A stretch of DNA of 44,032 nt from Akkermansia muciniphila (GCA_945865375.1 CAMBEJ010000025.1:1-44032), one strand, 5' to 3'; positions 20,607-28,395 are shown, numbered from the stretch's first letter. Notes: generated from the letters alone by a model not told the origin. A program made the numbers and translations.

Positions 20607-21101
20607 ATGAAACGAAACCATTTTCTTACGATCCTGATTTCCATTGTTGTGCCGTCCGCCTTGCTGCTCGCCCAGCAAGGCGCTCATGACGCGAAATCCA
20701 CTCAGGCGAACCTTTACCCGCCTGCGAATATTCAATGGAAGAATGGCCCTGCTTCGCTCCCGCCGGGCGCGAAGATCGCCGTCCTCGAAGGTGACCCGGC
20801 CAAGGATGGAATGTTTGTCATGCGCGTGCGCGTGCCCGATGGTTTCCACATCCCGCCGCATACCCATCCCAAACCGGAGCGTGTGACCATCATTCAAGGC
20901 AAGTTCCTACTGGCGATGGGTGACAATCCGAAGCGCGCCAATGCCGAAGCCTTGCCCGCTGGAACCTACGGAGTCTGGCCGCCGGGAATGGTTCACGCCG
21001 TGTGGACTGAGGGCGAAACCATCGTGCAGTTTCACGGTATAGGACCTTGGGTCATCAATTACGTCAATCTTGCTGACGACCCGCGCAACGCGAAGAAGTA
21101 G
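20607..21101 (+). CDS. Exported cupin-domain protein
   Basis: The 164-aa protein has a signal peptide (FLTILISIVVPSALLLAQQG). One cupin fold follows, with the motif FHIPPHTHPKPERVTIIQGK (two His and Glu in G(X)5HXH(X)3-4E spacing) and a second motif PAGTYGVWPPGMVHAVWTEG with the late His, together a likely metal site. Relatives are small periplasmic cupins of unknown reaction. AAGGA lies about 11 bases before the ATG and may serve as ribosome binding site. It is transcribed away from module B and stands between two metal-efflux modules, so a role in metal or oxidative stress is possible but not shown. Confidence 0.85.
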   Translation: MKRNHFLTILISIVVPSALLLAQQGAHDAKSTQANLYPPANIQWKNGPASLPPGAKIAVLEGDPAKDGMFVMRVRVPDGFHIPPHTHPKPERVTIIQGKFLLAMGDNPKRANAEALPAGTYGVWPPGMVHAVWTEGETIVQFHGIGPWVINYVNLADDPRNAKK

Positions 21102-21211
21102 CACGACTCGCGAGCAACGCTGGGCACGTTCGTTGTGTGACGCAATCACGCCTGGGCGGGATCTCCATTGATGTGCGCAAAGTCCGCGAATGATTCCCTT
21201 TAAAATGATGC

Positions 21212-23356
21212 TCACTTCGACTTCAACAATCGCAGTGCGTTCGCAATGACGACGAGCGTTGCGCCCGTGTCCGCCAGAATCGCCAGCCAGAGGCTCGTGT
21301 AGCCGGACAACGCGAGCGCCAGGAACACGGCCTTCACGCCAAGCGCGAAGGCGATGTTCGCTTGAATGATGCGGACGGTGCGCCGGCCAAGTTGAATGGC
21401 TTCGGCCACCTTGCTCAAATCATCCTGCATCAGCGCGATGTCGGCTGTTTCAATCGCCGTGTCTGTGCCCACGCCGCCCATTGCGATGCCGATGCTGGCC
21501 GCGGCCATCGCGGGAGCGTCGTTCACGCCGTCCCCGATCATGCCGACGTGTTTGTGCAGTGCGAGCAGTTCACGGACACGCTCGATTTTCTGGTCGGGCA
21601 GCAAATCACCTTTAGCCTCGTCAATCCCAACCTGTTCGGAAATTGCGTCCACCGTTCGCTGATTGTCGCCGCTTAACATGACGACCTTTTCCACCCCGGC
21701 GGCGTGCAGGGCTTTGATGGCTTCGATGGCGTTGGGGCGGATGGTGTCGGCAATAGCGAGAATTCCCAGCACTTCGCCTTTGCAATCTTGGTGCGGTTTG
21801 TCGCCGACGATGACAACTGACATTGCTTGCGCTTCTAATTCGGCAAGTTTCTTTTCGAGTTCATCCGAACAGACGGCGGATTCGTGCGCAAAGCGGTGAT
21901 TGCCGACGAAATACAGGTGGCCGGCAATCTGCGCCTCCGCGCCCCGACCGGTTTTGGATTGATAGCTCTCGCTACGCGGGAACTGAATCTTCTTTTCCTC
22001 CGCATACTTCACGACGGCTTGCGCCAGCGGATGCTCGGAGTGAGTGTCAATCGCAGCGGCGACGCGCAGGATTTCTTCCTCGGCTTTCCCGTTCCACGGA
22101 ATCACCTGTTGGACGCGAGGTTTGCCTTCGGTGATCGTGCTGGTCTTGTCCACGGCGAGAGCCTTGAGCTTTCCAATTTCTTCCAGGAACACTCCGCCCT
22201 TGATGAGCACGCCGCGCCGCGCCATCGCGGTCAGGCCGGAGACAATCGAGACGGGCGTGGCAATCACCAGTGCGCACGGACAGGCGATGACAAGTAGAAC
22301 CAGCGCGCGATACGTCCACTCCAACCATGCGCCATTGAAAAGCAACGGGCCGGACAGCAGGACTAGAATCGCCACGACGAAAACCGCAGGCGTGTAAATC
22401 TTGGCGAAGCGGTCAACGAAGCGTTGTGAGGGCGCTTTCTGGCCTTGCGCGTCGCCGAGAAGCTTGATGATTTTGGCCAGCGTGGTGTGGGTCGAAGCCT
22501 TGGTCACTTTCACTTCAAGCGAGCCTTCGCCGTTGATTGTTCCCGCGAAGACGGTGTCACCCGCTTTCTTTTCCACCGGCATGGATTCGCCAGTGATGGG
22601 CGCTTGGTTGATAGCGGATTCACCGGAAGTGACAACGCCATCCAGCGGCACGCGCGCTCCCGATTTGATGACGATGGTTTCATCCACTTTGACTTCTTCA
22701 ACTCGCACATCCTGAATCTGATCCCTTCGTTTCACCAGCGTGGTATCCGGGGTGAGTTCGAGCAGCGATTGGATTGCCCTGCGAGCGCGGCCGACACTGA
22801 ATCCTTCCAGCAGTTCCGACAGCTCGAACAGAAACACGACTGCCGCTGCCTCCGTCCATTCGCCGATGCACGCCGCGCCGATCACCGCGACACTCATCAG
22901 CACATTCATGTCGAGCGAGAAGTGGCGCAGGGCGCGAACCGCCTTCGGGAGAATGAACCAGCCTCCAGCGAGTATGGCGACGACAGCGGCGGTGGCTTTG
23001 CCGTAGGGCGCAAAAAGATTCTGGCATTGCAACAGAAGTGAAACTCCCGTGAAGACGGCGGAGATGCTGACTAGAACTACGCGAACCTTGTTAAAATCAG
23101 CGGTGTGTTCCTCCTCCGTTTCGTTTCCACCCATCGCCGGTGAAGCCTTCAATCCTGCCGTGGCGATGGCTTTGATGAGTTGTTCTGGCGTAACCGATTT
23201 GTCGTGGATAATCGTCGCCGTCCCCGCCATGAGGTTGACATTGACCTCGCCAACCCCGGAGAGCGGTTTAAGCGCCCTTTCAATCGCGGCGATTTCATCG
23301 GGACAGTCCATCCCAGCGACGCGCAAGGTCGTCGCCGAGTTTGCGATGTTGCCCAC
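21212..23356 (-). CDS. Zn/Cd/Pb-type P1B heavy-metal-transporting ATPase
   Basis: The 714-aa ATPase starts at GTG 23356. An N-terminal HMA domain has GMDCPDE (C18) rather than the full GMxCxxC. Then come TGES (APITGESMPVEKKAGD), the transmembrane C359-P-C361 ion site (VIACPCALVIATP), the phosphorylation site AVDKTSTITEGKP with D403, SEHPLA (HP motif) and GDGVNDAPAMAAA. TM8 includes D696 in ADTGATLVVIANALRLL, the acidic residue typical of ZntA/CadA-type (P1B-2) pumps. That points to export of Zn, Cd or Pb from the cytoplasm. The catalytic loop is DKTST rather than DKTGT (GACAAGACCAGCACG on the minus strand). It is last in module C, 23 bp after the Cys-tailed periplasmic gene. Confidence 0.93.
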   Translation of the reverse strand: MGNIANSATTLRVAGMDCPDEIAAIERALKPLSGVGEVNVNLMAGTATIIHDKSVTPEQLIKAIATAGLKASPAMGGNETEEEHTADFNKVRVVLVSISAVFTGVSLLLQCQNLFAPYGKATAAVVAILAGGWFILPKAVRALRHFSLDMNVLMSVAVIGAACIGEWTEAAAVVFLFELSELLEGFSVGRARRAIQSLLELTPDTTLVKRRDQIQDVRVEEVKVDETIVIKSGARVPLDGVVTSGESAINQAPITGESMPVEKKAGDTVFAGTINGEGSLEVKVTKASTHTTLAKIIKLLGDAQGQKAPSQRFVDRFAKIYTPAVFVVAILVLLSGPLLFNGAWLEWTYRALVLLVIACPCALVIATPVSIVSGLTAMARRGVLIKGGVFLEEIGKLKALAVDKTSTITEGKPRVQQVIPWNGKAEEEILRVAAAIDTHSEHPLAQAVVKYAEEKKIQFPRSESYQSKTGRGAEAQIAGHLYFVGNHRFAHESAVCSDELEKKLAELEAQAMSVVIVGDKPHQDCKGEVLGILAIADTIRPNAIEAIKALHAAGVEKVVMLSGDNQRTVDAISEQVGIDEAKGDLLPDQKIERVRELLALHKHVGMIGDGVNDAPAMAAASIGIAMGGVGTDTAIETADIALMQDDLSKVAEAIQLGRRTVRIIQANIAFALGVKAVFLALALSGYTSLWLAILADTGATLVVIANALRLLKSK

Positions 23357-23379
23357 CCCTCGGCGGACGTCCTCACCGC

Positions 23380-23826
23380 TCAGTGGTCGCAGGTGCAGCC
23401 GTACTCGGCGCGCTTGCAGCCGCCGCAGAGGCTCATGTCCAGTTTGAAGCGGAGATTAAACGGTTTGGCGTCGGCGGTCTGCTTGAACTGCACCACGACG
23501 TTGTAGCCTTCGCCATCCGGCAGCTTCGTCTTGCTGACGAGTGAATCGCCATTCTTCTCGAACGCCAGCGTTGCCTTGCCGCTCTTGGCGTCAGCGATCA
23601 CCGTGACGTTTTGGTCAGCGGCAGGAACCGGTTTCAAGTTCGCGTCGTAGAACGCGATGGTGACAGTGCGGTCTTTCTCGACGTAGAACTCAGCTTTCGG
23701 GCTGGTCTTGTCGAGAATGCGACCACCCTTGGGGCCGCCTTCGACCTTCTTCTCGGCGGCAGTGGCGGTGAACAGGCCGACGCAGAGCGCGACGGCGACG
23801 GTGAGGATGTGGATGCGTGTTTTCAT
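23380..23826 (-). CDS. Exported protein with adaptor-like domain and C-terminal Cys cluster
   Basis: The 148-aa product starts MKTRIHILTVAVALCVGLFT then ATAA (signal peptide). The mature part opens VEGGPKGGRILDKTSPKAEF and YVEKDRTVTIAFYDANLKPV. This resembles the extra N-terminal domain of the module A adaptor (GPHGGRLLREGDFGTEV, FFYEKDKPIDPAGVKLTI). The end is CGGCKRAEYGCTCDH, four Cys and a His in 15 residues, a very likely soft-metal site. I infer a periplasmic metal-binding partner or chaperone for the pumps of module C. It lies between czcA (30 bp) and the P-type ATPase gene (23 bp). I do not know a named family for it. Confidence 0.75.
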   Translation of the reverse strand: MKTRIHILTVAVALCVGLFTATAAEKKVEGGPKGGRILDKTSPKAEFYVEKDRTVTIAFYDANLKPVPAADQNVTVIADAKSGKATLAFEKNGDSLVSKTKLPDGEGYNVVVQFKQTADAKPFNLRFKLDMSLCGGCKRAEYGCTCDH

Positions 23827-23833
23827 TTTATTG

Positions 23834-23915
23834 GTAGCAGACGACGTGAGGAGGCTCTATCCCTCCGTCGCTTCGGTTGGTGTTTCAGTTAGAGCCTCCT
23901 CACGTCGGCTGCTAC
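23834..23915. repeat. REP-like palindrome at the 3' end of module C czcA
   Basis: The arms GTAGCAGACGACGTGAGGAG (from 23834) and the reverse complement GAGCCTCCTCACGTCGGCTG (ending in CTAC at 23915) enclose a loop of about 30 bases. The right arm and loop lie in the last codons of czcA, giving its C-terminal SSRREEALTETPTEATEG. The left arm lies between czcA and the next gene. A stem this strong could also act as a transcript stabiliser or attenuator between the two genes. Confidence 0.85.
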
Positions 23916-26900
23916 GTTTAGTTTCAAGCCACTCGTAAAGCGTCGGGAGCAAAACGAGAGTGAGGAAAGTGGAGGATAGGATGCCGCCGATCACGACGGT
24001 GGCGAGCGGGCGTTGGACTTCCGCGCCCGCGCCACTGGCAATCGCCATCGGCAGGAAGCCGAGCGAGGCTACGAGCGCCGTCATGAGTTTGGGACGCAAG
24101 CGCAGCAGAGAGCCGTCCCAGACGGCAGTGCGCACGTCGGCGCCGCGCTCCCGCAACTGGTTGAAGAAAGTGATGATCATGAGTCCGTTGAGGACAGCGA
24201 TGCCGGAAAGCGCGATGAAGCCCACGCCCGCCGAAATGCTGAACGGCAGGTCGCGCGCCCACAGCGCAAAGACGCCGCCGGTCACGGCGAGCGGCACGGC
24301 CAGGAACACCAGCAGGGATTGCCGCACGCTTTGCAGGGCCATGAAGATGAGGATGAAAATCAGCGCCATCGCAACAGGCACGACGATGGTGAGCCGTTTC
24401 CGCGCTTCCATCAGGTTCTTGAACTGGCCGCCGAACTCGATGGTGTAGCCGTCCGGCAGCTTGATTTGCTCCGTGATCTTCTTTTGCGCTTCGAGGACGA
24501 AGCTTTCCACGTCGCGTCCGCGCAGGTTCACCATGATGGCGGCGCGGCGTTGGCTGAACTCACGGGCGATGGCGGCGACTTGTTCGACCACGCGGAAGTC
24601 GGCGACCTGGCCAAGCGTGAGCAAGCCGCCGTCGTCCACCCGCACGGGCAGACGCTTGAGATCGTCGATTTTCTCGCGCAATTCCTCGCTCAAGCGAATC
24701 ACAATGTCGAAGCGGCGGTTGCCTTCGATGAGCTTGCCCACTTCCTGCCCGGCGAGCGCGGCGGTGACCACGCGGTTCAACTCGGCGGCGTGCAGGTTGT
24801 ATTGGCTCATCGCCTCGCGCTTGGGAACTATTTCGAGCAAAGGTGATTTGCCGAGCGCATCGAACTCCACGTCCGCCGCGCCGGGAACTTTTTCCAAAAT
24901 GTCCCGCGCCTCGCTGGCAATCCTCTCAATCACCGCGAAGTCCTCACCAAAGACTTTCACCGCGATGTCGGCGCGGGTGCCTTCGAGAATTTCGTTGAAG
25001 CGCATTTCAATGGGTTGGCTGAACAAATGGCCTTCGCCGGGAAGGTGCTTGCCCAACTCCTCGGTCATCAGCGCGGCGAGGGCTTCCTTGCCGATGGGTT
25101 TGCCGTCCACTTTGCGCCACTTATCCAGCGGATTGAACATGATGTAGGTGTCCGCGACGTTCACGCCCATCGGGTCGCTCGCGATTTCCGCCGTTCCGAG
25201 GCGGCTGAAGGTGTAGGAAACTTCGGGAAATTTCTCCAGCAGCAGCTTCTCGCCGCGTTTCTGCATTTCCACGCTGGCATCAATGCCGATGCTCGTCGTG
25301 CGAATCATGTGGGTGGCGAACGAACCTTCGTCCAATTGGGGCACGAATTCCGCCCCCAGCCGGTTGAACACAGAAACCGCCAGGATGAACAAAACCAGCG
25401 CCGCGCCGGTGACGACCCAGCGGAAGCCCAGCGCGAAGCGCAGGATGGGCGTATAGACGATCTTGGCCCAGTTCACGAGGAAGCTGTCCTTCTCCTTGAT
25501 GTTACCGCCGAGCAGATACGAGCAAAGCGCAGGCATGAACGTGAGTGCCAGAGCCATCGAACCGACGAGCGCGAAGATGACGGTGATCGCCATCGGCTTG
25601 AACATTTTTCCCTCGATGCCAGTGAGCGCGAGAATCGGGAAATAGACGACGGTGATGATGCACACGCCGAAGAACATTGGGCTGGCGACCTCCTTGGCGC
25701 TGACGAGCACTTCCTGGGCTCGCTCCAGCGCGGTTAACCGGCGTCCGAGCTTGTGCTGTTTCTCCGCGAGATGACGGATGATGTTTTCCACCATCACGAC
25801 CGCGCCATCCACGATCAGACCGAAGTCAATCGCGCCCAGGCTCATCAAATTGCCGGAGACTCGGCTCTGCACCATGCCGGTCATAGCGAAGAGCAGTGAC
25901 AGCGGAATGGCCAACGCGACGATGAAGGCCGCACGCCAGTTAGCGAGCATGACGAGCAGCACGACGACGACTAGGATCGCGCCCTCAAACAAACTTGTTT
26001 CCACCGTGCGGATGGTGCGATCCACCAGCACGGTGCGGTCATAGACCGGGATGATTTGCACGCCCGCCGGGAGTTTGGTCTGAATCTCCTTGAGCTTTTC
26101 ATCCACACGTTTGGCGACGATGCGGCTGTTTTCACCGGCCAGCATCAGGGCGGAGCCGAGCACAGCTTCTTCGCCGTTGTAAGTCGCCGTGCCGGTGCGA
26201 ACGGCTTTCCCGATGCCCACGTCCGCAACGTCTTTGACGCGCAACGGCGTGGCGCGCGAACCGAACTTGAGCGGCAGCCGCTCGATTTCCTCCACGGTTT
26301 GCACCCGGCCCGCCGCGCGCACCGTGACCGATTCGCCGCCGAGTTGGATCAGGCCACCACCTGCATTCTCGACGTTCTCGCCGATGGCTTCGGCAATTTC
26401 ACTAAACGACATGCCGACGCTCTTGAGCTTGTCGGGATTGGGCTGAATGACGATTTGCTTTTCGTAACCGCCGGTGGTGTTGACTTCGGCGAGGCCGGGT
26501 GTGGAACGCAGGCGCGGCTTGATGACGTAATCGTGCAGGAGCTTGAGTTCCATCAACTGCGCCTCGCGCGTGGCGGGCTTGTTCGTAGCGCCCACCGCGT
26601 ATTCGACGACGTAGTAATAAATCTCGCCGAGGCCGGTGCTGATGGGCGCGAGCTTGGGCGTGAGGCCGGGTGGCAATTCATCAATCACCGTCTGCAAGCG
26701 TTCGCTAACGAGTTGGCGCGAGCGATAGATGTCTGTGCCATCCTCGAAGATGATGTTCACTTGCGAGAGTCCGAACTTGGAGAGCGACCTCAACTCCGTC
26801 AGGCCGGGGATGCCCGCCATCTCGTTCTCAATCGGAAAGGTGACGAGCTTTTCGATTTCCTCCGGGGCCAGAGCGCGGATCGCAGTGTTGATCTGCACCT

Positions 26901-27036
26901 GGACGTTGGTGATGTCCGGCACGGCGTCAATCGGCAGGCGCAGCGCGGAGTAAAGGCCGATGCCAACCATGACCACGGTGGCGAGCAGCACGACCACGCG
27001 CTGGCGGACGGAGAATTCAAGGAGACGGTTGAGCAT
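23857..27036 (-). CDS. czcA: CzcA-type heavy-metal efflux RND permease (module C)
   Basis: The 1059-aa RND permease begins MLNRLLEFSVRQRVVVLLAT with [22 protein letters not shown]4 [17 protein letters not shown] carries D404, D410 and E417, the divalent-cation proton-relay triad. Other family blocks are AKEVASPMFFGVCIITVVYF, ALTGIEGKMFKPMAITVIFA and [20 protein letters not shown]. Its last ~18 residues are translated from a REP-like palindrome and are probably dispensable. Unlike the other two modules, its adaptor gene is not a few bases upstream but 522 bp away, because a four-helix-bundle gene unit lies between them. The insertion could uncouple its translation from the adaptor. Confidence 0.94.
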   Translation of the reverse strand: MLNRLLEFSVRQRVVVLLATVVMVGIGLYSALRLPIDAVPDITNVQVQINTAIRALAPEEIEKLVTFPIENEMAGIPGLTELRSLSKFGLSQVNIIFEDGTDIYRSRQLVSERLQTVIDELPPGLTPKLAPISTGLGEIYYYVVEYAVGATNKPATREAQLMELKLLHDYVIKPRLRSTPGLAEVNTTGGYEKQIVIQPNPDKLKSVGMSFSEIAEAIGENVENAGGGLIQLGGESVTVRAAGRVQTVEEIERLPLKFGSRATPLRVKDVADVGIGKAVRTGTATYNGEEAVLGSALMLAGENSRIVAKRVDEKLKEIQTKLPAGVQIIPVYDRTVLVDRTIRTVETSLFEGAILVVVVLLVMLANWRAAFIVALAIPLSLLFAMTGMVQSRVSGNLMSLGAIDFGLIVDGAVVMVENIIRHLAEKQHKLGRRLTALERAQEVLVSAKEVASPMFFGVCIITVVYFPILALTGIEGKMFKPMAITVIFALVGSMALALTFMPALCSYLLGGNIKEKDSFLVNWAKIVYTPILRFALGFRWVVTGAALVLFILAVSVFNRLGAEFVPQLDEGSFATHMIRTTSIGIDASVEMQKRGEKLLLEKFPEVSYTFSRLGTAEIASDPMGVNVADTYIMFNPLDKWRKVDGKPIGKEALAALMTEELGKHLPGEGHLFSQPIEMRFNEILEGTRADIAVKVFGEDFAVIERIASEARDILEKVPGAADVEFDALGKSPLLEIVPKREAMSQYNLHAAELNRVVTAALAGQEVGKLIEGNRRFDIVIRLSEELREKIDDLKRLPVRVDDGGLLTLGQVADFRVVEQVAAIAREFSQRRAAIMVNLRGRDVESFVLEAQKKITEQIKLPDGYTIEFGGQFKNLMEARKRLTIVVPVAMALIFILIFMALQSVRQSLLVFLAVPLAVTGGVFALWARDLPFSISAGVGFIALSGIAVLNGLMIITFFNQLRERGADVRTAVWDGSLLRLRPKLMTALVASLGFLPMAIASGAGAEVQRPLATVVIGGILSSTFLTLVLLPTLYEWLETKRSSRREEALTETPTEATEG

Positions 27037-27048
27037 GGTCAGGAGTCA

Positions 27049-27111
27049 GGGGACAGGGGACAGGGGACAGAGGACGGAGGACGGAGGACGGAGGACAGGG
27101 GACAGGGGAGG
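27049..27111. repeat. Heptanucleotide tandem array (GGGGACA/GAGGACG)
   Basis: Nine head-to-tail 7-base units run from 27049 to 27111: three GGGGACA, three GAGGACG, GAGGACA, GGGGACA and a diverged last unit. This is a low-complexity minisatellite prone to length change. It lies just upstream of the czcA start on that strand, so copy number could alter spacing between promoter or upstream gene and czcA. There are no spacers, so it is not a CRISPR array. Confidence 0.9.
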
Positions 27112-27167
27112 GAGTCGGGGCCTCCTGAACTCTGGCGCCTGACCCTTGTTCCTTGTAATCTTTGGAC

Positions 27168-27542
27168 ATGCAAATCAGATCGGCGAAGAAATTGATGGCT
27201 TACAAGAAGGGTTATGAACTCGCGATGCGAGTGTTCCGGTTGAGCAAGGCATTCCCGGCAGAGGAACGATTCGCGCTCACGAGCCAGATTCGCCGCGCGT
27301 CGCGATCGGTGTGCCTCAATCTTCGAGATGCGTGGGCGAAGCCCCGCTATGAGGCGCATTTCGTTTCCAAGCTGACCGATTGCGACGGTGAGAATGCGGA
27401 AACCGACTCGGGCCTCGATTTCGCCCTCGATTGCGGCTACATCACGGCCGCCGAGCACAGCGAGTTGGTCGCGCTCAGCGCCGAGGTCCGCAAACTGCTT
27501 GGTTCTATGCTGCTTCATCCTGAAAAGTGGCTTCAAAGCTGA
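27168..27542 (+). CDS. Four-helix bundle protein (23S rRNA intervening-sequence/S23 family)
   Basis: The 124-aa protein from ATG 27168 has the family pattern. It starts LMAYKKGYELAMRVFRLSKA (AYKKGYEL replaces the common W-x-kA-x-eL). It continues FPAEERFALTSQIRRASRSV, then CLNLRDAWAK, FVSKLTDCDGENAETDSGLD with FALDCGYI, and LSAEVRKLLGSM. These are four amphipathic helices that assemble into pentamers in solved members. The function of the family is unknown; it was first noticed in spirochaete rRNA intervening sequences and is very common in Verrucomicrobia and Bacteroidetes. It is the only plus-strand gene within the ~23-30 kb efflux operon and is flanked by inverted repeats. TTG 27162 is an alternative start. 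Confidence 0.88.
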   Translation: MQIRSAKKLMAYKKGYELAMRVFRLSKAFPAEERFALTSQIRRASRSVCLNLRDAWAKPRYEAHFVSKLTDCDGENAETDSGLDFALDCGYITAAEHSELVALSAEVRKLLGSMLLHPEKWLQS

Positions 27543-27558
27543 CCCCTGACGCCTGCCT

Positions 27559-28395
27559 TCAGTGGCTATGCCCACCGCCTTTGGTCGCGCGGAGTTCAAT
27601 GAGCCAGAGGGTTTGCACGGGCTTGGTCACGACTTGGTCGCCCGCGAGAAGACCGTCGGTGATCTCCACCCAGCCGTCGGCTTCCGACCCGACTTTGACC
27701 GCCGTGCGGAAATACGCGTCGCCGTTGACGGCATAGACGAACGTGCCTTCGGAAGTGCGCAACAAAGCCGCTTGCGGAATCGCCGCTACGGCTTTCTCGC
27801 GTGGCAGATTGATGCGGGCCGGGACGAACTCCCCGGACTTGAGCGCCGTCGTCGCATTGGACACACCGATGACGACTTCGGATTCACCCAGGGCCAGCGC
27901 CTTTTGCACGGCTAGAACGACCCCGCTCAGCGGGCTGTCGGTGTCCTTGAGAACATGCACGGACTGGCCGGCTTTGACCACGGCGGCGCTCTCCGAAGAA
28001 AGAAACGCGGAGCCATGCACGTCGCAGCCGGAATGCACTTCCGGATTCAGCAGGTGATGGTGCTTCTCGCCGAAGATCTGAACGGTGAGGTGGATTTGGT
28101 TCGAGAGCTTCCGCTCCGTCACGTCCGCCGTTTCCAACCCGAGAATCTTCCGAGTCTCCTCCGTGAGGCTGACGCCCTTGCCCGCCTTGAACGAAGCGCC
28201 GGAAGGCGATTCCTCACCGTGATTGTGACCATCGTGCTTGCCGTGAGCCTCTCCCTTTTTGCCGCAGCCTGCCAGGGCGAGCGCCAGGATCAACGTAGCA
28301 GCCAACGTGAGGAGGCTCTGAATCCCCCGCCTCCTCGACCGCCGCGAGTCAATCCGGAGCCTCCTTACGTCGGCTGCTACAATATTGGCTTTCAC
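27559..28395 (-). CDS. Short periplasmic adaptor lipoprotein (module C)
   Basis: The product starts at GTG 28395, overlapping the tolC stop by 4 bases (GTGA), so translation is probably coupled. The 278-aa protein has an unusual Arg-rich leader (NIVAADVRRLRIDSRRSRRR), which is a translated REP element. The signal TLAATLILALALAGC with lipobox follows, then a His-rich strip GEAHGKHDGHNHGEE. The adaptor part resembles the module B protein: LGLETADVTERKLSNQIHLT, GEFVPARINLPREKAV, AAIPQAALLRTSEGTFVYAV and VEITDGLLAGDQVVTKPVQT. It lacks an obvious coiled-coil hairpin. It ends in GGGHSH, a likely metal-binding tail. A later start inside the leader is possible, and would remove most of the REP-encoded residues. 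Confidence 0.87.
   Translation of the reverse strand: MKANIVAADVRRLRIDSRRSRRRGIQSLLTLAATLILALALAGCGKKGEAHGKHDGHNHGEESPSGASFKAGKGVSLTEETRKILGLETADVTERKLSNQIHLTVQIFGEKHHHLLNPEVHSGCDVHGSAFLSSESAAVVKAGQSVHVLKDTDSPLSGVVLAVQKALALGESEVVIGVSNATTALKSGEFVPARINLPREKAVAAIPQAALLRTSEGTFVYAVNGDAYFRTAVKVGSEADGWVEITDGLLAGDQVVTKPVQTLWLIELRATKGGGHSH
28295..28380. repeat. REP-like palindrome at the 5' end of the module C adaptor gene
   Basis: The arms GTAGCAGCCAACGTGAGGAG (28295 onward) and the inverted GAGCCTCCTTACGTCGGCTG (ending CTAC at 28380) pair over about 24 bases with two mismatches and surround a ~36-base loop. It is the best preserved of three copies. On the coding strand it gives the residues VAADVRRLRIDSRRSRRRGI near the N-terminus of the lipoprotein. 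A strong hairpin this close to the start codon would be expected to affect translation. Confidence 0.87.

Larger units (their letters stand above)
27040..27555. mobile_element. Putative four-helix-bundle gene cassette inserted in the module C operon
   Basis: The segment between czcA and its adaptor gene is bracketed by imperfect inverted repeats: CAGGAGTCAGGGGAC at 27040-27054 and GACCCCTGACGCCTG at 27541-27555 (13 of 15 match when inverted). It contains a heptamer array and one gene on the opposite strand. In modules A and B the same gene pair is 12 and 4 bp apart, so about 510 bp appear to be extra here. No transposase is inside and no target-site duplication was identified. Calling it mobile is inference. 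Confidence 0.45.

Noticed and set aside
20466..20897. N-terminal extension of the small Cys-rich gene of module B
   Set aside because: The extension overlaps the cupin gene on the other strand and precedes a perfect signal peptide at ATG 20465.
27049..27111. Possible CRISPR array
   Set aside because: Seven-base units are contiguous with no spacers, so it is a minisatellite.
26056..27195. 379-aa plus-strand ORF running into the four-helix-bundle gene
   Set aside because: Antisense to czcA of module C; its end only reads the heptamer array as GDRGQ-type low-complexity residues.
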